Positions 61,971-64,000 of a DNA stretch of 64,000 nt are shown here, one piece after another. The notes beneath the pieces are model-generated. The model was not told the origin of the DNA. It searched no databases and saw only the letters and a list, made by a program, of their open reading frames with translations. The position numbers and the translations under genes were made by a program. This DNA is from Pseudomonadota bacterium (GTDB lineage: Bacteria; Pseudomonadota; Gammaproteobacteria; Burkholderiales; Burkholderiaceae_B). The stretch spans positions 62,001-126,000 of the forward strand of contig JAFAEO010000026.1 of assembly GCA_023423975.1 (NCBI GenBank), written 5' to 3'. Position 1 is the first letter of the stretch. Each line of letters starts with the position of its first letter.

Positions 61971-63233
61971 ATGTTCCAGGACGAGCAGAAAACCCACTCC
62001 GGTGGCACAGGCCCATTGTCGGGTTACCGGGTCATTGAGTTGGGCTCTACCGTAGCAGGCCCCTTTTGTGCTCGTTTGATGGCAGATTTCGGAGCAGAGG
62101 TCATCAAAATTGAGCAAAAGGAGGGTGATGCGGTGCGATCGATGGGAAATAGTAAAAATGGCCGGTCGCTTTATGGCGCTTCCATTTTAAGAAACAAAAA
62201 AAATGTCTCCATTGACCTTCGCCAAAAGAAAGGGCGCGACATTGCCCGCATCTTGTGTGAAAAAGCAGATATTGTGATTGAAAATTTTCGGCCGGGCACG
62301 CTTGAAAAATGGGAAATGGGCTATGACAGCCTGTCTGTAGTCAACCCCGGACTTGTCCTGGTCCGCATCAGTGGATACGGCCAGGATGGGCCTTATAGTC
62401 GCCGTCCAGGATACGGGGTGGTCTGCGAAGCGTTTAGCGGACTTCGTGAAATTACCGGCGATCCAGACCGGGCGCCTGCCCGGGTTGCTGTGTCCATGAC
62501 AGACTATATTACCGGACTATACGCCGCGTTTGGCGCAGTCATGGCAATAATGGACCGTCAGCGTACGGGGAAAGGACAAATCGTTGATGCAGCGCTTTAT
62601 GAGGCTGCATTCAGTTTCATGGAACCACACATTGCTGCCTATCAGCAATTGGGAATTATTGCGAAGCGTTGCGGCTCGCGCTTGCCGGGGCACACACCCA
62701 ATTCACTCTATCCGACCGCCGATGATCGTTATATCCATATCACGGCCGGCTCGCAAAGTATCTATAAGCGTCTTGTCGCGGCAATGGGTCGCGATGATTT
62801 GCTGGTTGATCCGCGCTTTGCCGAGCCAGCCGACAGAGCGAGACATGAGAACGAGATGGATGCAATTGTTGCAGATTGGACGGTTACGCATCACCTGGAG
62901 GCGCTGGAAGAAATTCTGGGGCAGGTCGGCGTGCCAGCCTCTCGAATATTCAATATCGAGGACATTTTTGCCGATCCTCATTATCAGGCGCGCGAGATGA
63001 TTGTGTCCCCGGAAGATCCCTTGCTGGGCCCTGTCGCAATGGCAAATGTCATACCAAAATTGTCCAGAACGCCTGGTGCGGTTCTATGGTCCGGCCGCGA
63101 CACCGGTCACGATACGCAGGTCGTTCTGTCGGAATTGGCCGGATTATCACAGCGCCAAATCGATGAATTGTCAGAGCAAAATATCATTCACAAAAGCGCG
63201 GATTCAAGGACCGCTAACGTCCAGGCTCGTTGA
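61971..63233 (+). CDS. CaiB/BaiF family III CoA-transferase
   Basis: 420 residues. 'YRVIELGSTVAGPFCARLMA', 'ADIVIENFRPGTLEKWEMGY', 'RISGYGQDGPYSRRPGYGVV' and the catalytic Asp in 'ARVAVSMTDYITGLYAAFGA' are present. It should load CoA on a carboxylic acid for the carboxylase encoded next. AAGGAGA five bases ahead of the ATG. Distinct from the family member at 35932. Confidence 0.93.
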   Translation: MFQDEQKTHSGGTGPLSGYRVIELGSTVAGPFCARLMADFGAEVIKIEQKEGDAVRSMGNSKNGRSLYGASILRNKKNVSIDLRQKKGRDIARILCEKADIVIENFRPGTLEKWEMGYDSLSVVNPGLVLVRISGYGQDGPYSRRPGYGVVCEAFSGLREITGDPDRAPARVAVSMTDYITGLYAAFGAVMAIMDRQRTGKGQIVDAALYEAAFSFMEPHIAAYQQLGIIAKRCGSRLPGHTPNSLYPTADDRYIHITAGSQSIYKRLVAAMGRDDLLVDPRFAEPADRARHENEMDAIVADWTVTHHLEALEEILGQVGVPASRIFNIEDIFADPHYQAREMIVSPEDPLLGPVAMANVIPKLSRTPGAVLWSGRDTGHDTQVVLSELAGLSQRQIDELSEQNIIHKSADSRTANVQAR

Positions 63234-63271
63234 CTCAGAAATTACATGCTCAATACAGGAGACTACGCAAA

Positions 63272-63493
63272 ATGCCACAAATTGAAATCAACTCCCCGGT
63301 CACAGGGACTGTTTGGAAAATTGAACGAACCGTTGGTGACAAGGTTGAAGAAGGCGACGTTATCATGATTCTGGAGTCCATGAAAATGGAGATTCCAATC
63401 GAGGCGACTGCCGAGGGCACCTTGCAAGCCATCAATGTAAAGCATCAAGACAGTGTGAACGAAGATCAGATTCTGTGCGTGGTGGCGTCATGA
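63272..63493 (+). CDS. Stand-alone biotin carboxyl carrier domain protein
   Basis: 73 residues, one biotinyl domain: 'INSPVTGTVWKIERTVGDKV', then the biotin motif 'ILESMKMEIPIEA' with the Lys that is biotinylated, and 'DSVNEDQILCVVAS'. It shuttles carboxylate between a biotin carboxylase and the carboxyltransferase. The ATG at 63272 has AGGAG ten bases upstream. It overlaps the next gene by four bases (ATGA). Confidence 0.93.
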   Translation: MPQIEINSPVTGTVWKIERTVGDKVEEGDVIMILESMKMEIPIEATAEGTLQAINVKHQDSVNEDQILCVVAS

Positions 63494-64000
63494 ATGATTC
63501 AGCAGCAGCCGGGGCCAAGAAGGCGGCCGTCGTTCAGGAAACGGAGTTTCCCGAGTTGGCGTTTCGCCTGGCCGAGTCAAAAAAAATGGGCGGACCTCAA
63601 GCAATAGAGCGCCAGCATGCGGCAGGCCGTCTGACGATACGGGAGCGCATTGAGAAATTAATCGACAGCAACAGCTTTCGCGAGGTAGGCACCTTGGCCG
63701 GCACGGGCAGCTATGATGAAAATAATGCTCTGGTTTCCGTGACGCCTGCGCCTTATGTTGCCGGCCTGGCGAGAATTGACGGGCGACCGGTTGCGCTTGG
63801 CGGCGAGGACTTCACTGTCCGTGGGGGCACCACCTTTGGTAGTAGCCGCAGAAAAGGCGGGCAGGGTGGGTTTATAGAAGATTTTGCTTTTCATTATCTC
63901 ATCCCTCTGGTGAACCTTATTGATGGTGCCGGCGGAAGTGTCACATCACTAAAAAGGCGAGGGCATAGCGTCTTTCCTGGCGTCCATGGATTTGAGAGAT
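63490..64000 (+). CDS. Acyl-CoA carboxylase carboxyltransferase subunit, 5' part
   Basis: 170 codons are open to the window end. The frame has 'HAAGRLTIRERIEKLIDSNS' near the N-terminus, then 'RIDGRPVALGGEDFTVRGGT' and 'NLIDGAGGSVTSLKRRG', the pattern of propionyl-, methylcrotonyl- or geranyl-CoA carboxylase beta chains. With the CoA-transferase and biotin carrier it forms a carboxylation module for an acyl-CoA. The 3' end, and the biotin-carboxylase gene, lie outside the window. A high basic/alanine start ('AAAGAKKAAV') precedes the domain. Confidence 0.9.
   Translation, partial: MNDSAAAGAKKAAVVQETEFPELAFRLAESKKMGGPQAIERQHAAGRLTIRERIEKLIDSNSFREVGTLAGTGSYDENNALVSVTPAPYVAGLARIDGRPVALGGEDFTVRGGTTFGSSRRKGGQGGFIEDFAFHYLIPLVNLIDGAGGSVTSLKRRGHSVFPGVHGFER

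Noticed and set aside
61633..62055. Open frame of 140 codons before the last operon
   Set aside because: It crosses the palindrome, promoter and the start of the CoA-transferase, has no ribosome site and no protein-like pattern.

Overview
The window looks like chromosomal DNA of a betaproteobacterium of the Alcaligenaceae (Bordetella, Advenella or Pusillimonas-like). This is inferred from four orphan Bug/TctC periplasmic receptors next to catabolic genes, many LysR regulators, a SoxC-type sulfur dehydrogenase, and moderate GC with strong Shine-Dalgarno sites. No transposase, integrase, rRNA, tRNA or CRISPR array was seen. The first and last genes are cut by the window edges.

Layout. 0-5 kb: the end of nrtR, an NrtR-type palindrome over the nadC promoter, nadC, then a LysR / amidase / Bug locus. 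5-15 kb: a LysR gene, an ankyrin-repeat protein, a nucleobase deaminase with a CynX-type transporter, a metallo-beta-lactamase-fold hydrolase with LysR, a SoxC-like molybdoenzyme with its cytochrome c, and maleate isomerase with LysR. 15-22.5 kb: vapBC with its operator, an AAC(3)-I-like acetyltransferase, and a series of small stress or unknown-function genes (DUF1328, CsbD, DUF3008, DUF2945) among pncC, cytochrome b561, a uracil-DNA glycosylase and a LysE exporter.

22.6-29.4 kb: a sugar-acid operon (2-hydroxyacid dehydrogenase, Bug, IlvD/EDD dehydratase, HpcH/HpaI aldolase, Bug) divergent from a GntR-like LacI repressor, with two fused GntR-type operators between them. 29.4-32.2 kb: two yybP-ykoY manganese riboswitches facing each other, one ahead of terC and one ahead of a UPF0016/GDT1 exporter. 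32.3-34.2 kb: a sodium:solute symporter with a 43-residue partner. 34.9-38.9 kb: a somewhat AT-richer LysR / CoA-transferase / crotonase / Bug operon.

39-48 kb: an iron-siderophore locus with two Fur-like boxes (AraC regulator, TonB receptor, binding protein, permease, ATPase, DUF2218-SIP reductase fusion, EntS-like exporter). 48-53.7 kb: TetR, an MFS transporter, and a four-gene cluster of unknown function (TPR-HTH regulator, cytosolic beta-propeller, DUF899 thioredoxin-like protein, membrane protein). 53.7-61.5 kb: a TRAP transporter divergent from a three-subunit periplasmic molybdenum hydroxylase, around a long inverted repeat. 61.5-64 kb: a palindrome-controlled promoter driving a CoA-transferase / biotin carrier / carboxyltransferase operon that runs off the window.

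Overall this is a metabolically versatile heterotroph with modular catabolic operons, each pairing a binding protein or transporter with its enzymes and often a local regulator.
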